From: Bacillus marasmi
Lineage (GTDB): Bacteria > Bacillota > Bacilli > Bacillales > Cytobacillaceae
Direction: 5' to 3'
Assembly (NCBI RefSeq): GCF_902168435.1
Contig: NZ_LR656166.1
Span: 1 to 64,000 of the forward strand
DNA: 64,000 bases
The position numbers were made by a program, and so were the translations under genes. Shown here piece after piece: positions 8,824 to 18,040 of this stretch (within the stretch, counting starts at the first letter, position 1; each line of letters begins with the position of its first letter). The notes under the pieces were generated by a model. It saw only the letters and a list, made by a program, of their open reading frames with translations, was not told the origin of the DNA and did not search any database.

Positions 8824-9057
8824 ATGAGTCAATGTAATTTAGATCATTCTCTTGAAGATGTTAAAAAGAAATATGAATCACAGCGTTCATTTTTACCAGA
8901 TGAGCTCAATCAACCATTTGAACAGTTCTTTCAAAAAGAACACACACAAGAACTACTAAACGAAGTATTTCATCTATTAAAAAAATACGATTTAGCTTCA
9001 AAGGATGAACAGCAAAGCCGAAACCAAAAACTAATGTTAATCTTAAAAAATACATAA
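8824..9057 (+). CDS. Small hypothetical cytosolic protein
   Basis: The family was not recognised. The 77-residue product is soluble, charged and probably all-helical. It has two Phe-rich amphipathic stretches (LNQPFEQFFQKEHTQELL) and a helical C-terminus. A GGGGGG-containing ribosome binding site, its own promoter and a following terminator make it a convincing monocistronic gene. The single Cys near the N-terminus (MSQCNLDHS) is the only notable residue. It is convergent with the downstream GGDEF/EAL gene. Confidence 0.65.
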   Translation: MSQCNLDHSLEDVKKKYESQRSFLPDELNQPFEQFFQKEHTQELLNEVFHLLKKYDLASKDEQQSRNQKLMLILKNT

Positions 9058-9078
9058 GGATAAGCCGTAAGGACAATG

Positions 9079-9120
9079 AAAGCTCAGCTCAAGCATTTTA
9101 GGCTTGAACTGAGCTTTTCT
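9079..9120. terminator. Bidirectional terminator between convergent genes
   Basis: AAGCTCAGCTCAAGC and GCTTGAACTGAGCTT form a long stem with one mismatch. T runs to the right, and A-rich sequence to the left serves the opposite strand only weakly. Confidence 0.8.
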
Positions 9121-9139
9121 GTTGGATGGTAATGGTTTA

Positions 9140-11335
9140 TTACATTAATTGGTCGCTCTCTAAAAATTGGACGAAATCGTGAGCAGTGACAGGCTTACTA
9201 AAAATAAAACCTTGGAATTCATCACATGATGTCTTTACTAATTCATCCATTTGTGACTGTGTTTCGATTCCCTCAGCAACGACCTTTTTATTTAATCGCT
9301 TTGCCAGATTAATAATTGCATTGGCGATTTCAAAAGTATGAGGTTCCTCATGGATATTTTCAAATATACTTCTATCGATTTTAATCACATCAAAATCATA
9401 TTTAATTAAATAATTAAAAGCAGAATAGCCAGCTCCGAAGTTATCAAGTGTTATTGATATACCTTGCTTCTTTAAATCCTGAAGAGAGAGGATTGCTTGA
9501 CCTTCCTTATGAAGTAATACGCCTTCTGTAATCTCAATTTCCAGCCATTTTGGATCGAGTCCTGTCTCATCAAGAATTTGTTTCACCCTTTGGCTGAATT
9601 TTGGGTGAATTAATTGCTTTACGGAAATGTTCACGGATACCTTAATTGGGGGTAATCCGATTGATTGCCATCGCTTCAACTGTAAGCAGACATCTTTAAT
9701 AATCCAATTTCCAAGCGGGATAATAAAGCCTGATTCCTCTGCAAATGGGATAAATTCAGAATGTGAGACTAGTCCTAATTTTGGATGATCCCAGCGGATT
9801 AATGCCTCTGCTCCGACAATTTTATTCGTTTTCGTATGGATTCTTGGTTGATACATGACGAAGAGCTGATTCTTTTCGATTGCATAGTTTAAATCATTTT
9901 TAATAATAAATGATTTATAACTATTTTGATCCATTGAAGGTATGTACATTTGAAAATGATTCTTGCCGTCATGCTTAGCTTGATACATCGCTACATCCGC
10001 ATTTTTCACTAAGGTTTTCATATCTTCTCCAGCCATTGGATATGTACTGATTCCGATGCTAGCTGATATATTTAAATGATATTCATCGACTGTGAAAGGT
10101 TGATTAATCGCATTAATTAATTTGTCAGCTAAGTCGTTTAACTGATTGAAATCATCTGAGTTTGGCATTACAATCGCAAATTCATCTCCACCGAGCCGAG
10201 CCACAAAGGCTTTTCCTTCAAAAAATTGTTGAATGCGCTTTCCTACCTCTGATAATAGCCCATCACCGATGTCATGGCCAAGCGTATCATTAATATGTTT
10301 AAAGCCGTCTAAATCGCAAAACCAAACTGAAATCATTGAATCTGTATTCTTGGTTGAAAGGAGTGATTCTTGTAAATAGTGCTCAAAATGTCTCCGATTA
10401 GGTAAACCTGTCAAAAAATCAAAATGGGCTAAGTGATTAATTCTATCATTTGCTTCTTTTTGATTGGTAATATCTCGGAAATTAAAAACAATCCCTTTGA
10501 TATGTGGATCGTCTAAGTAATTTGTAAAAGCAACATCACACCAACGAATTGAACCGCTTTTGTGCTTTATTTTGAGTTGATGTCGAATTGGATCGGTGGG
10601 CTGTTTAATGATTTCTTTGAGCATCTTCGACCAAAACGGTAAATCATCGTCCACTAAAAAAGACACAAGATTTGAGCCAATCGTTTCAAAAGAAGGAAAG
10701 CCTAAAACCCGTTCGAAAGCCGGATTTAAATAAGTGATTTCCCCATATTGATTGATAATACCTACAATATCGTAGGAGTTATAGGTCAGTGCACTTAGCT
10801 GTTTATCTTTTTGAGCAAGCTGAAACTCGATTTCCTTTTTTTCAGTAATATCTTCCTTCAGGGCAACAAACTGGTACGGTACACCATCATTGTTTAACAA
10901 TGGAGTTATGATTAAGCGGACCCAAATAATCGCTCCATCTTTTCGTTTATTTTTCAAGTCACCTCGCCAGATTTTCCCGGACTTTATCGTGTTCCACATT
11001 TCTTGAAAAAATTCTTTTGAATGGTAGTTGGCGTTAAAGATTCGTGTGTGTCCTCCGATTAATTCAGCAGGTGAATATAGCGTTAAATCGAAAATATTTT
11101 GATTGCCATAAAGGACATAGCCATTTGCGTCGGTAATGACAACGTTCATTGCTTGGTCAACTGCATAAACGGTTTTTTCATTTATGAGGATTTTTTCTGG
11201 ATCAAGTTCTTGTGTATGTGCCCAATCATCTTGTCCTGGTTTAATATTGTATTTTACATTCTGGGGATTGATAATGTTGGCTTCGATCATGTTTAGTTCC
11301 ACATTACTGTTATCAAGTAAACCGTCGTGGTTCAT
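9140..11335 (-). CDS. PAS-PAS-GGDEF-EAL c-di-GMP turnover protein
   Basis: Two PAS domains (about residues 55-170 and 180-300, each with a PAC-type end) precede a GGDEF domain and an EAL domain. The diguanylate cyclase signature is intact (RLGGDEF), and no RxxD inhibitory site is seen at the usual place before it. The EAL domain keeps GAEALIRW and EITEG, but its loop-6 motif reads DNFGAGYS instead of DDFGTGYS, so one of the two adjacent acidic residues is Asn. Phosphodiesterase activity may therefore be reduced. No membrane helix is present. The frame extends to a TTG at 11353, but GGAGGAG lies between; ATG 11335 follows it by six bases. Confidence 0.9.
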   Translation of the reverse strand: MNHDGLLDNSNVELNMIEANIINPQNVKYNIKPGQDDWAHTQELDPEKILINEKTVYAVDQAMNVVITDANGYVLYGNQNIFDLTLYSPAELIGGHTRIFNANYHSKEFFQEMWNTIKSGKIWRGDLKNKRKDGAIIWVRLIITPLLNNDGVPYQFVALKEDITEKKEIEFQLAQKDKQLSALTYNSYDIVGIINQYGEITYLNPAFERVLGFPSFETIGSNLVSFLVDDDLPFWSKMLKEIIKQPTDPIRHQLKIKHKSGSIRWCDVAFTNYLDDPHIKGIVFNFRDITNQKEANDRINHLAHFDFLTGLPNRRHFEHYLQESLLSTKNTDSMISVWFCDLDGFKHINDTLGHDIGDGLLSEVGKRIQQFFEGKAFVARLGGDEFAIVMPNSDDFNQLNDLADKLINAINQPFTVDEYHLNISASIGISTYPMAGEDMKTLVKNADVAMYQAKHDGKNHFQMYIPSMDQNSYKSFIIKNDLNYAIEKNQLFVMYQPRIHTKTNKIVGAEALIRWDHPKLGLVSHSEFIPFAEESGFIIPLGNWIIKDVCLQLKRWQSIGLPPIKVSVNISVKQLIHPKFSQRVKQILDETGLDPKWLEIEITEGVLLHKEGQAILSLQDLKKQGISITLDNFGAGYSAFNYLIKYDFDVIKIDRSIFENIHEEPHTFEIANAIINLAKRLNKKVVAEGIETQSQMDELVKTSCDEFQGFIFSKPVTAHDFVQFLESDQLM

Positions 11336-11480
11336 ACCATTCTCCTCCGACAAAAAACATTATTCTAATATTCAGTTTACATTAACGAATATTTCATAAT
11401 GAGATATTATTTTACATTATTATGACCATTCTATGAACATTCTTAACTAAATTAGCGTTTGATTATCTTTTGCGAAGATA

Positions 11481-11509
11481 CTGACATTAAATTTTTATAA
11501 TGATATAAT
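11481..11509 (+). promoter_or_regulatory. Promoter of the first thiamine operon
   Basis: CTGACA at 11481-11486 and TATAAT at 11504-11509 are 17 nt apart, with TGA directly before the -10. The THI-box begins about 30 nt later. Confidence 0.7.
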
Positions 11510-11536
11510 ATGAATGATTTGAAAATCAAAATATCT

Positions 11537-11628
11537 ATGTAGGGGAACTGGTGAGCCAGTTGAGAAATTATCTCGAAGATAATGACCCTTTGAACCTGAT
11601 CTGGTTAGTGCCAGCGGAGGGAACATAT
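11537..11628 (+). ncRNA. TPP riboswitch (THI element)
   Basis: The conserved core is present in order: GGGGAACTGG, the TGAGA of the pyrimidine-sensing arm (11571 on), a variable hairpin (TTATCTCGAAGATAA), then ACCCTTTGAACCTGATCTGG, the AGTGCCAGCG arm and GGAGGGAA. It binds thiamine pyrophosphate and controls the thiY operon downstream. The sequence agrees at every landmark with the known bacterial TPP class. Confidence 0.95.
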
Positions 11629-11649
11629 TTTAACAAATATTTGTTGGTA

Positions 11650-11685
11650 TGCGCCCATGCTTTTAGCTAGGCGTTTTTATTTTAG
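11650..11685 (+). terminator. Attenuator terminator of TPP riboswitch 1
   Basis: GCGCC and GGCGT flank a 14-nt loop, and TTTTTATTTT follows. The stem is short, so the complete terminator may recruit upstream AT pairs (AAATATTTG region). The position between riboswitch and thiY is as expected for transcription attenuation. Confidence 0.5.
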
Positions 11686-11740
11686 GGATAGTCCATACAT
11701 ACTTTTTTGGTCTTGACGGAGTGAAGAAAGGGGAAAAATC

Positions 11741-12745
11741 ATGAAAAAATGGATGCTATTTTTGGTCGTCGCAATGTTAGTTATGTCGGGTTGCGGTACG
11801 AAAAAAGAAGAAGGAAATGATTCAAAAGACAAGGATAAGGGAAAACAGCTAGAAAAAGCAACGGTCGTACTCGATTGGACACCTAATACAAATCATACGG
11901 GTTTATACGTCGCGAAAGCAAAAGGCTATTTTGAAGAAGCGGGCTTAGATGTCAAAATCATTATGCCAGGGGAAGCGGGTGCTGACCAGTTAGTCGCTTC
12001 AGGAAAAGCTCAGTTTGGTGTCGGTTATCAAGAAGGTGTCACTCAGGCGCGGATTCAAGGGGTACCACTAGTTTCGATTGCCGCTGTCATACAGCATAAT
12101 ACATCTGGTTTTGCATCACCAGCCGCCAAAAATATTAAGTCACCGAAGGATTTTGAAGGAAAATCATATGGAGGCTGGGGTTCACCTGCTGAGAAATCAG
12201 TCATTGACTCTTTAATGAAAACTGAAAATGCGGATGTTAACAAAGTTAATATTGTGAATATTGGAGATGCTGACTTTTTTACGGCTATTAAAAGGGATAT
12301 TGATTTTACCTGGATTTATTATGGATGGACAGGCATTGAAGCGGAGTTACGGGGCGAAAAAATCAATATGATGTATTTGACCGACTACTCGGAAAAACTA
12401 GATTATTATACGCCTGTTTTAACAACGAACGAAAAAATGATCGCTAACAATCCTGATGTAGTTAAAGCGTTCATCAAGGCAACATCGAAAGGCTACGAAT
12501 ATGCGATTGAAAATCCCGAAGATGCAGCGAACATCCTTATAAAGGAAGTTCCAGATTTGGATGCTGAACTTGTAAAAGAAAGCCAGAAATGGCTTGCAGC
12601 AAAATATAAGGATGATGCTGAGCAGTGGGGTGAACAAAAACTAGAGATTTGGGAAAACTATGCATCATGGATGTTTGAGAACGGATTATTAGAAAAAGAG
12701 CTTGATGCAAAAAAAGCGTTTACGAATGATTTTTTGCCAGAATAG
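11741..12745 (+). CDS. thiY: ThiY-like substrate-binding lipoprotein
   Basis: This is the extracytoplasmic binding component of an ABC importer of the NMT1/THI5-like family. In Bacillus the ThiXYZ system brings in N-formyl-4-amino-5-aminomethyl-2-methylpyrimidine, a thiamine breakdown product. A lipoprotein signal ends in MSGC (Cys about residue 18). A DWTPNTNHTGLYVAKAKGYF motif follows, typical of the family. The gene is directly under a TPP riboswitch and precedes its own permease and ATPase. A second, diverged ThiY is encoded at 51858-52871. The true ligand could also be hydroxymethylpyrimidine. Confidence 0.87.
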   Translation: MKKWMLFLVVAMLVMSGCGTKKEEGNDSKDKDKGKQLEKATVVLDWTPNTNHTGLYVAKAKGYFEEAGLDVKIIMPGEAGADQLVASGKAQFGVGYQEGVTQARIQGVPLVSIAAVIQHNTSGFASPAAKNIKSPKDFEGKSYGGWGSPAEKSVIDSLMKTENADVNKVNIVNIGDADFFTAIKRDIDFTWIYYGWTGIEAELRGEKINMMYLTDYSEKLDYYTPVLTTNEKMIANNPDVVKAFIKATSKGYEYAIENPEDAANILIKEVPDLDAELVKESQKWLAAKYKDDAEQWGEQKLEIWENYASWMFENGLLEKELDAKKAFTNDFLPE

Positions 12746-12757
12746 GGGGGAGTATGA

Positions 12758-13048
12758 ATGGCTAATGCATTAGTAAGTATTCAAATTATTCCGAAGCCAG
12801 CTGATGGTGGAGATGTGATTCCGTACGTTGATGAAGCAATTGCAATCATTCATGAATCTGGTGTGAAATATGAAGTCCACCCGCTAGAAACAACGATGGA
12901 AGGTGAACTGACACATTTATTTTCAATCATTGAGAAAATGAATGTGCGGATGATGGAAATAGGCAGTACAAATGTTATTTCACAAATTAAAGTATTATAT
13001 CAGCCGCAAGGAATTACGATGGATACCTTGACGGAGAAATATCGATGA
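12758..13048 (+). CDS. Thiamine-binding MTH1187/YkoF-type small protein
   Basis: The 96-residue protein belongs to the MTH1187 (COG0011) family of small ferredoxin-like-fold proteins, several of which bind thiamine. Visible family features are the N-terminal strand VSIQIIPKP, the turn HESGVKYEVHPLETTMEGE, and a C-terminal helix after VLYQPQG. It sits between thiY and thiX in a TPP-controlled operon and overlaps thiX by 4 nt. It may hold or deliver the imported pyrimidine or thiamine in the cytoplasm, but that is inference. Confidence 0.8.
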   Translation: MANALVSIQIIPKPADGGDVIPYVDEAIAIIHESGVKYEVHPLETTMEGELTHLFSIIEKMNVRMMEIGSTNVISQIKVLYQPQGITMDTLTEKYR

Positions 13049-13818
13049 AGCTTAAATATTTTTTAATAAAAGGTTGGAGACCGGTAGCGGTACTCCTCCT
13101 TTTATTCATTTTCTGGGAAATTATAGCAATAAAATATTTAGTGGATGATTGGATTTTGCCAGCACCTTCAAAAATTCTGACTGAAGCATTTGTGGGCTGG
13201 AACCAATTTTATCCTGACTTACTGGCAACAGTTTGGATTTCTATTGAAGGTTATGCAATTGGGGTGGCTGTCGGTTTACTGGTAGCGATATTCCTTCATT
13301 TGTTGCCTTGGGTACGCGATGCGGTGTATCCGCTCCTGATTCTATCACAAAACGTTCCGATTATTGTACTTGCACCATTGTTAGTGATTTGGTTTGGTTT
13401 TGGTCTATTGCCGAAGCTAATTGTGATAACACTTGTTTGCTTCTTCCCAATAACGGTTGCAGCTTTAGATGGATTTAGGCAAGTCCCCCAATCCTACAAG
13501 CACTATATGCTTATGGCCGGCGCAACAAGAGGGCAATTATTCTGGAAGCTAGAGTGGCCTTATGCTCTACCTGCGATATTCTCTGGGCTCAAAATATCTG
13601 CAACGTATAGTGTGATGGGGGCGGTTATTTCTGAATGGCTAGGTTCTGAAAAAGGTATCGGTGTGTACATGACCTTAGCTTCATCTTCGTTTCGAACAGA
13701 TAAGGTATTTGTAGCGATATTAGCGATTATGCTCTTAAGCTTACTTTTTTTCCTCGTGATCATCGCTTTGGAAAAATATTTCATTCGCTGGAACGGTAAA
13801 GGAGGGAAGAGAGAGTGA
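13045..13818 (+). CDS. thiX: ThiX-like ABC transporter permease
   Basis: This is the membrane subunit of the pyrimidine importer, from the family that also includes SsuC/TauC permeases. About six hydrophobic helices are seen. The cytoplasmic EAA loop that contacts the ATPase lies near residue 155 (YMLMAGATRGQLFWKLEWPY). The ATG overlaps the stop of the preceding gene, and its own stop overlaps the GTG of thiZ, so translation is coupled along the operon. Substrate assignment rests on the riboswitch and on thiY. Confidence 0.87.
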   Translation: MKLKYFLIKGWRPVAVLLLLFIFWEIIAIKYLVDDWILPAPSKILTEAFVGWNQFYPDLLATVWISIEGYAIGVAVGLLVAIFLHLLPWVRDAVYPLLILSQNVPIIVLAPLLVIWFGFGLLPKLIVITLVCFFPITVAALDGFRQVPQSYKHYMLMAGATRGQLFWKLEWPYALPAIFSGLKISATYSVMGAVISEWLGSEKGIGVYMTLASSSFRTDKVFVAILAIMLLSLLFFLVIIALEKYFIRWNGKGGKRE

Positions 13819-14546
13819 GTCATTTAACAATATCTCATGTAAGTAAACGTTTTTCTGCAAATGAGGTTCTAGGAGATCTTAACTTTTCAGTAGGAAAAGA
13901 AGAATTTATTTCAATACTTGGTCCATCAGGCAGTGGGAAAAGTACAATTTTTAATTTAATAGGCGGACTATTAACACCAGATTCCGGTGAAATTTGGCTT
14001 GAAGGAATTAATATTGTCGGAGCTCGTGGTGCCATAAGTTATATGCCGCAATCACCTAGCTTGCTTCCTTGGCGTACCGTTCTTCAAAATGTCTTATTGG
14101 CTGCTGAGATAAAGGGGAAAAAAGATCCAGTCAAAGCGATAGAAATGCTGAATAAGGCTGGATTAGGGGACTACATACATGCACTTCCTGACCAGCTATC
14201 AGGTGGAATGCAGCAAAGAGTTGCGTTTATTCGCGCTTTATTAAGTCCACAATCTCTCATTTGCCTTGATGAACCTTTTTCGGCATTAGATGAACTAACC
14301 AGGCTGGAAATGCAAAAATGGCTGCTAGCGATTTGGGAGGAATACCGGCGGACAATCATTTTTGTTACCCACTCGATTGAAGAGGCCTTGTTTCTTTCTG
14401 ATCGAATTATCGTTCTTTCACAAAAACCAGCATCCATTATCGCAGAGTTTCAGGTTCCTTTTAATCGTCCACGCGATGAGAGTCTATTTTTTGATGAAGA
14501 ATTCTTGAAATGGAAAAGAAAGATATACTACAGACTGGAAAAATAA
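13815..14546 (+). CDS. thiZ: ThiZ-like ABC transporter ATPase
   Basis: This is the energy-coupling ATPase of the importer. Walker A GPSGSGKST lies near residue 38, the Q-loop region contains YMPQSPSLLPWRTV, the ABC signature is LSGGMQQR and Walker B is LICLDEPFSALDE, followed by a switch His in VTHSIEEALFLSDR. The start is GTG at 13815 after a GGAGGG/AGAGAG stretch within thiX. A bidirectional terminator follows. It is paralogous to the ATPase at 50331-51113. Confidence 0.9.
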   Translation: MSHLTISHVSKRFSANEVLGDLNFSVGKEEFISILGPSGSGKSTIFNLIGGLLTPDSGEIWLEGINIVGARGAISYMPQSPSLLPWRTVLQNVLLAAEIKGKKDPVKAIEMLNKAGLGDYIHALPDQLSGGMQQRVAFIRALLSPQSLICLDEPFSALDELTRLEMQKWLLAIWEEYRRTIIFVTHSIEEALFLSDRIIVLSQKPASIIAEFQVPFNRPRDESLFFDEEFLKWKRKIYYRLEK

Positions 14547-14548
14547 AG

Positions 14549-14576
14549 AAAGGCTATCGCGGTTGATAGCCTTTTT
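14549..14576. terminator. Bidirectional terminator after thiZ
   Basis: AAAGGCTATC and GATAGCCTTT form a 10-bp perfect stem with a 6-nt loop. T follows on the plus strand, and TTTCTTTATTT on the minus strand serves the convergent chemoreceptor gene. Confidence 0.9.
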
Positions 14577-14583
14577 GCTTTGT

Positions 14584-16737
14584 TTATCCCAGTGTCTTAA
14601 CTTGATCGTTTACTTCGTTGATGGCGATTGCGACATCTTCCACTTCTTTCGTTTGTGTTTCAATGCTAGCTTCGAGCTCGCTTGTCTGCTTACGAACATT
14701 TCCAACCTCTAAGGCGATGTCCTGTCCATAACGAGCTTGTTCATTTGTAGCTACCATCATTTGCTGAACCATTTCTTTAATTTTGCTAACATTCTTTACG
14801 ATTTCCTCAGAAGTAAAGGCCTGTTCCTTCGTTGCATTCGTCACGGAGCTAGTTTGGCTAGTTACATTGCCAACTGCTTCTACAATAGCATGGCCACCTT
14901 TTGATTGTTCATTAGTCGCAATTGATATTTGCTGAACCATGTCTTTAGTTGAGGTAATGCCTTTAACAATTTCTTCTGCAGTAATAGATTGTTCTTTCGT
15001 TGAATGGGTCATAGCTTCTGATTGGTTTAGTACATTTTTCACAGCTTTTGTAATCAGTTCACTATTTTTTTGTTGTTCTTCTGTTGCTTGAGCGATTTGG
15101 TCCATTTCCTCGGTTACTTGAGTAATTCCTTCAGTAATTTTTTCAATTGCTTGCTTTGTCTTATCTGCAAGTTGATTTCCAATCATAACCTTTTGCGCGC
15201 CTTCATTGATAGATGTGACAGCAACGGTTGTTTCAGCTTGAATACCTTTAATGAGAAAAGAAATTTCTTTTGTTGCTTGTGCAGAGCGTTCTGCCAGCTT
15301 TCTAACTTCCTCAGCAACTACTGAAAATCCTTTTCCATGTTCACCAGCGCGCGCCGCCTCAATTGCAGCATTAAGAGCTAATAGATTGGTTTGATCAGCG
15401 ATTTCATCGATTACGGCAATAATGCTACCGATTTCTTCAGAGCTTTTGCCAAGGCTTTGCATCACGTCACTTGCATGGTTTATGACTTGAGAAATTTCTT
15501 TCATACCATTTAAGGTTTCATTTAGCGATAGGGTACCTTCATGTGCGTCATGCATTACGGAGTTACTTAATTTATTTACGGTTTGAGCTCTTTCATCAAC
15601 TTGTTTAATAGAATGAATCATTTGTTGGATCGCGTCTGATGCTTGACCTGCAGTGTTAGTTAATCCACGCGCATTTTCACTAACAATTTTAATCGATTGA
15701 CTCATTTCTTCAATTGCAGCTGAGATTTGCTCAATGCCAGTGCTAGCGCTTCCGGCATTGTCTGCTACTTGTTCAACGGAAGCCATCATTTGCTGGATAG
15801 CTGAAGATGTTTCTTCAGCTGAAATTCCAAGCGTACTTGCACTTCCAGCCACTAAAGAAATTGACGCGCTCATTTGTTCAATTGCAGCTGAGATTTCGTC
15901 TACACCAGATGCAGTTACATTTGTACTTACCGCAACATGTTGAATCGACTCAACTAATTCAGTAATTGAATGATTGGCATTGTTCATGGATGCGTCAAGC
16001 TGCTGTGCGCTTTCGGAAGTTTTATCGATTGATTTTTTGATTTCTGCAACTGATTTATTCGTTTTATCAACATTTTGTGCAAATCGTCTAACCGTTCTTG
16101 AAATTAATCGGGTTGTAAAATATGCAATTATCGTACTAAAAATGGAAGCTGTAACGGCAAGAATCAATATTTCATAATTGAACTTATTTGAATCTTTGTA
16201 GGAATTAGCCAAGGTCACTTCTGCCTCGTCCTGTGCGGACTTATATAGCTTTTCGAGTGTAGCAGTCCCATTGTTTGAAATAATACTTAATTTGTCTAGC
16301 TGTGCCTTGGTTTCATTGTATTGATTTTTCTTGGACTCCGTTAAAAAGAGGTTAAGTTGATTATTGTAATCTACAACTTTTTGGTTCAAATCAGCTAATA
16401 GCTGACGATCAGCTTTTGTATAGTTAAGTTTCTCAGCTTCTTTTAAGTTCTTTTTAACCGCGCTAATATCTTTTGAAATTGCTTCTCCAATTTTGTTTTT
16501 TTCATTCACGTTCTGCTCAAATGCATGCTTCGTCGTGGATTGACCTATACGTGCAAAATCCTCCTTTAATTCTCCTGTTAGTACAATTTTCGGGACATCT
16601 TGCTCTCCGATTGATACGGTCTGGTCTCTAAGGTGATTGACATTGTTGTAGGAAGTGTTCGTAATGACAATAAAGAATAGAATGATAATAATATAACTTC
16701 CCATTTGTTTCACATTCATTGACACATTCTTTAGCAT
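14584..16737 (-). CDS. Methyl-accepting chemotaxis protein
   Basis: Two membrane helices (about residues 13-28 and 188-208) bracket a helical extracytoplasmic sensor of roughly 155 residues. A very long cytoplasmic coiled coil follows. The kinase-contacting hairpin tip is canonical ([30 protein letters not shown] split around residues 445-475). Heptad blocks ending in EQ repeat many times on both sides of the tip, as in class 44H-type receptors. No clear HAMP signature is seen after the second helix. The ligand is unknown. An AAGGAG-like site precedes the ATG. Confidence 0.9.
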   Translation of the reverse strand: MLKNVSMNVKQMGSYIIIILFFIVITNTSYNNVNHLRDQTVSIGEQDVPKIVLTGELKEDFARIGQSTTKHAFEQNVNEKNKIGEAISKDISAVKKNLKEAEKLNYTKADRQLLADLNQKVVDYNNQLNLFLTESKKNQYNETKAQLDKLSIISNNGTATLEKLYKSAQDEAEVTLANSYKDSNKFNYEILILAVTASIFSTIIAYFTTRLISRTVRRFAQNVDKTNKSVAEIKKSIDKTSESAQQLDASMNNANHSITELVESIQHVAVSTNVTASGVDEISAAIEQMSASISLVAGSASTLGISAEETSSAIQQMMASVEQVADNAGSASTGIEQISAAIEEMSQSIKIVSENARGLTNTAGQASDAIQQMIHSIKQVDERAQTVNKLSNSVMHDAHEGTLSLNETLNGMKEISQVINHASDVMQSLGKSSEEIGSIIAVIDEIADQTNLLALNAAIEAARAGEHGKGFSVVAEEVRKLAERSAQATKEISFLIKGIQAETTVAVTSINEGAQKVMIGNQLADKTKQAIEKITEGITQVTEEMDQIAQATEEQQKNSELITKAVKNVLNQSEAMTHSTKEQSITAEEIVKGITSTKDMVQQISIATNEQSKGGHAIVEAVGNVTSQTSSVTNATKEQAFTSEEIVKNVSKIKEMVQQMMVATNEQARYGQDIALEVGNVRKQTSELEASIETQTKEVEDVAIAINEVNDQVKTLG

Positions 16738-16873
16738 AAATGTTATTCTCCTTTTCTAGTTGTGCTGTATGTAAAAATGAGTTTAATATATGAAGACAAA
16801 CATAATTTTAATATATAGATAATTATTATTGTATTGTTATGACGAAAGTCACACTTTAACGTGACCAAAAGAA

Positions 16874-16887
16874 ATTTCATATGAAAT
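16874..16887. promoter_or_regulatory. 14-bp perfect palindrome upstream of the chemoreceptor
   Basis: ATTTCATATGAAAT is perfectly self-complementary. It lies between the desaturase terminator and the chemoreceptor gene, about 135 nt before the start codon. It could be an operator, but no regulator is indicated. Confidence 0.3.
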
Positions 16888-16890
16888 GAC

Positions 16891-16935
16891 AAAAAAACGC
16901 CTAAATCACTCAATGATGAATGTTTAGCCGTTTTT
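16891..16935 (-). terminator. Terminator of the desaturase operon
   Basis: Read on the minus strand, AAAAACGGCTAAACA pairs with an almost complementary GATTTAGGCGTTTTT (one mismatch), and T follows. It lies 10 nt after the desaturase stop. Confidence 0.8.
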
Positions 16936-16944
16936 ACGTTTTGA

Positions 16945-18039
16945 TTAGGTGGTTTGTTTAGGGGAGATTTTTCCTGGGATTGCATGTTCAGTATCGATTT
17001 TTTGGTAATTGATATGATCAGGATTTAGCCCATTTCCTAATGAACCATATATCTTTCCTTTTTGAAAATCAATTAAATGTCGTTCTTCTAGATAGATTCT
17101 TGGTGTTTTAATTAGCGTAAGCATCGCTTTCCAATATGACATTTCATGATAGCGTTCTGGCCACATCTTTTTGATATGTGCTTGAACTAACGGATAGTAT
17201 TTTGGATTCATACTTGGAAACATGTGATGCTCAGTGTGTAACGAGAATTGATAATGCAGGACATCAATCCATTTCGGTACAGTTATTGTTAGGCTATTTG
17301 CTAACGGATCATTTGTGTCAGTTTGCGGGTTTAAATTGTGATTTGTAGCAATGTAGCTGCTAACAATAAAGTTGGCGATTAAAGCTGGTATGAGATACAC
17401 GAAGCACCATTTTGCAGGGCCAATGATAAAAGCTAAACCTATCCATGTAACCCACGGTAACAGAAATTGAAACCAAACAGAGCGCCGATTTTCTGGTTTG
17501 AATTCCTTAATGAATCGAAGGAACATTCGAGTTGAATGAGTATTAAAATTAATAAATAGAAACAAACAGTAACTGATGGACCGAAAAAGCTTCGGTAGGC
17601 GAAACAGTGCCTTTAATATTGGTTTTCGCATAATCACCTCTGCGGTCGACCACGTATCTGGATCTTTCTCCGTATGCTGAGTATGAACATGATGTGTGCT
17701 ATTGTGCCATTTACGCCAAAGGAGGGGACCGGTTGTAAATGGCCAGAAGCAAATCGCACCAATCATATTCCTCAGCTTGGCGTTTTTAACCACGGACCCA
17801 TGTAACACTTCATGCCCTAAGAATCCAATTCCGGAAAAGCTAAAACCAATTACGAGCGAAAGTAACATGTTTATCCATATATTGAAATGAAATAAACTAA
17901 TTGAAATCATACATGTGATAATAATAATTAAATATGCTAGACCTCCAAGCAATCTGGAGGGAACGGGCTGAAAAGCCTCTTTAGGAAGATAAGGAGAAAT
18001 TCTTGCTGCGTACCAACCAAATGTTTGAAATTCTTTCAT
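16945..18039 (-). CDS. Membrane fatty acid desaturase
   Basis: This is a di-iron, oxygen-dependent acyl-lipid desaturase of the membrane-bound family (COG3239 type). The three histidine boxes are complete: HEVLH near residue 80, HNSTHH near 115 and HTEHH near 271. Hydrophobic segments lie before the first box and between the second and third. It introduces a double bond into lipid acyl chains, usually to keep membranes fluid in the cold; regiospecificity cannot be read. The frame extends to a TTG inside the preceding gene, but AAAGGAG precedes ATG 18039. The gap to the upstream GGDEF/EAL gene is a single base, so they share a transcript. Confidence 0.88.
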   Translation of the reverse strand: MKEFQTFGWYAARISPYLPKEAFQPVPSRLLGGLAYLIIIITCMISISLFHFNIWINMLLSLVIGFSFSGIGFLGHEVLHGSVVKNAKLRNMIGAICFWPFTTGPLLWRKWHNSTHHVHTQHTEKDPDTWSTAEVIMRKPILKALFRLPKLFRSISYCLFLFINFNTHSTRMFLRFIKEFKPENRRSVWFQFLLPWVTWIGLAFIIGPAKWCFVYLIPALIANFIVSSYIATNHNLNPQTDTNDPLANSLTITVPKWIDVLHYQFSLHTEHHMFPSMNPKYYPLVQAHIKKMWPERYHEMSYWKAMLTLIKTPRIYLEERHLIDFQKGKIYGSLGNGLNPDHINYQKIDTEHAIPGKISPKQTT

Positions 18040-18040
18040 G

